Shown here piece after piece: positions 63,901 to 64,000 of a DNA stretch of 64,000 nt. Position 1 is the stretch's first letter; the number at the start of each line of letters is the position of its first letter. The notes beneath the pieces were generated by a model. That model had not been told where the DNA came from. It saw only the letters and a list, made by a program, of their open reading frames with translations, and searched no databases. The position numbers and the translations under genes are program-made. The DNA comes from Dipylidium caninum (Eukaryota > Platyhelminthes > Cestoda > Cyclophyllidea > Dipylidiidae). The stretch spans positions 62,001-126,000 of the forward strand of contig QEYB01000290.1 in NCBI GenBank assembly GCA_017562135.1. Direction: 5' to 3'.

Positions 63901-64000
63901 TTTAGAATAACTGCACAATAATGCACATGTCTGCTCACAACCTGGGTCGATGGAGCGCATTTAGGTGCTCATCTAGAGCTAATTTTGTGTGCGAAAGTGA
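60915..64000 (+). CDS. Secreted C-type lectin-domain protein, at least 6 exons, cut by the window end
   Basis: A probable extracellular carbohydrate- or ligand-binding protein. Exons: 60915-61142, 61798-61947, 62011-62162, 62242-62338, 63465-63613, and 63906 to beyond 64000. A signal peptide (MVGCAPVVLFVLSLAQAYEA) is followed by two C-type lectin-like domains. Domain 1: HDARRRCEETHSLLATI, WIGLYW, GKCIAISTDGYWTPED, HSFLCAS. Domain 2: CPTKFHLLGSRCFRFF, YREAESACKELNSHLLTI, FWLGLRRN, TNWVAGEPNGD, then GRWSAFRCSSRANFVCES. Domain 2 keeps an EPN motif (mannose-type sites in classical lectins) but has no WND; domain 1 lacks EPN. Exon 2 is one base short of the required phase and has an in-frame TAA near its start (see findings). 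The final exon runs off the right edge. Confidence 0.82.

Noticed and set aside
1..64000. A novel defence-type or other multi-gene system
   Set aside because: Genes are ordinary, unrelated animal housekeeping and signalling genes with introns; no clustering by function, CRISPR-like repeats or mobile-element modules were seen.

Overview
This is a window of eukaryotic nuclear DNA, almost certainly from a flatworm and most likely a cestode (an inference from gene content, AT-rich spacers and many 29-45 nt introns). I see no bacterial operons, CRISPR arrays or prophage. Every gene below was assembled exon by exon: open frames were matched to remembered animal protein families, splice sites were chosen, and reading phase was checked across each junction. 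No database search was run.

Layout. 0.8-3.0 kb (+): ribokinase. 4.3-5.6 kb (-): PPIL4, a spliceosomal cyclophilin with an RRM, head-to-head with 6.2-11.8 kb (+) INTS8, an Integrator subunit. 12.7-13.0 kb (-): ELOF1, an 83-residue elongation factor split by a 36 nt intron. 14.7-26.8 kb (-): a 13-exon GAF-GAF cyclic nucleotide phosphodiesterase of the PDE5/6/11 clade. 29.3-31.5 kb (+): FBXL16-like F-box/LRR protein. 32.2-33.0 kb (+): POLR3H, tail-to-tail with 33.4-34.8 kb (-) LSM14. 36.3-41.9 kb (+): KLHL2/3-type BTB-BACK-Kelch protein, tail-to-tail with 42.2-42.7 kb (-) ribosomal protein eL34. 44.0-47.1 kb (-): OLA1. 50.7-56.6 kb (+): stimulatory G protein alpha subunit. 60.9 kb to the right edge (+): a secreted protein with at least two C-type lectin domains, cut by the window end.

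The genes do not form one pathway. Several serve general gene expression (INTS8, ELOF1, POLR3H, PPIL4, LSM14, eL34). Two belong to cyclic-nucleotide signalling: G alpha s stimulates cAMP synthesis and the PDE hydrolyses cyclic nucleotides. Two are ubiquitin-ligase adaptors (FBXL16, KLHL).

The most notable signals are: four GC-AG introns with the same donor among about 68 reconstructed, three of them in the PDE; introns down to 29 nt; two single-base frameshifts inside the PDE catalytic exon and a similar break in the first lectin domain; a 34 nt POLR3H intron bounded by an 8 nt direct repeat; a perfect 14-bp hairpin after FBXL16; and a long disordered N-terminal extension on the Kelch protein. 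I did not find a convincing new multi-gene system.
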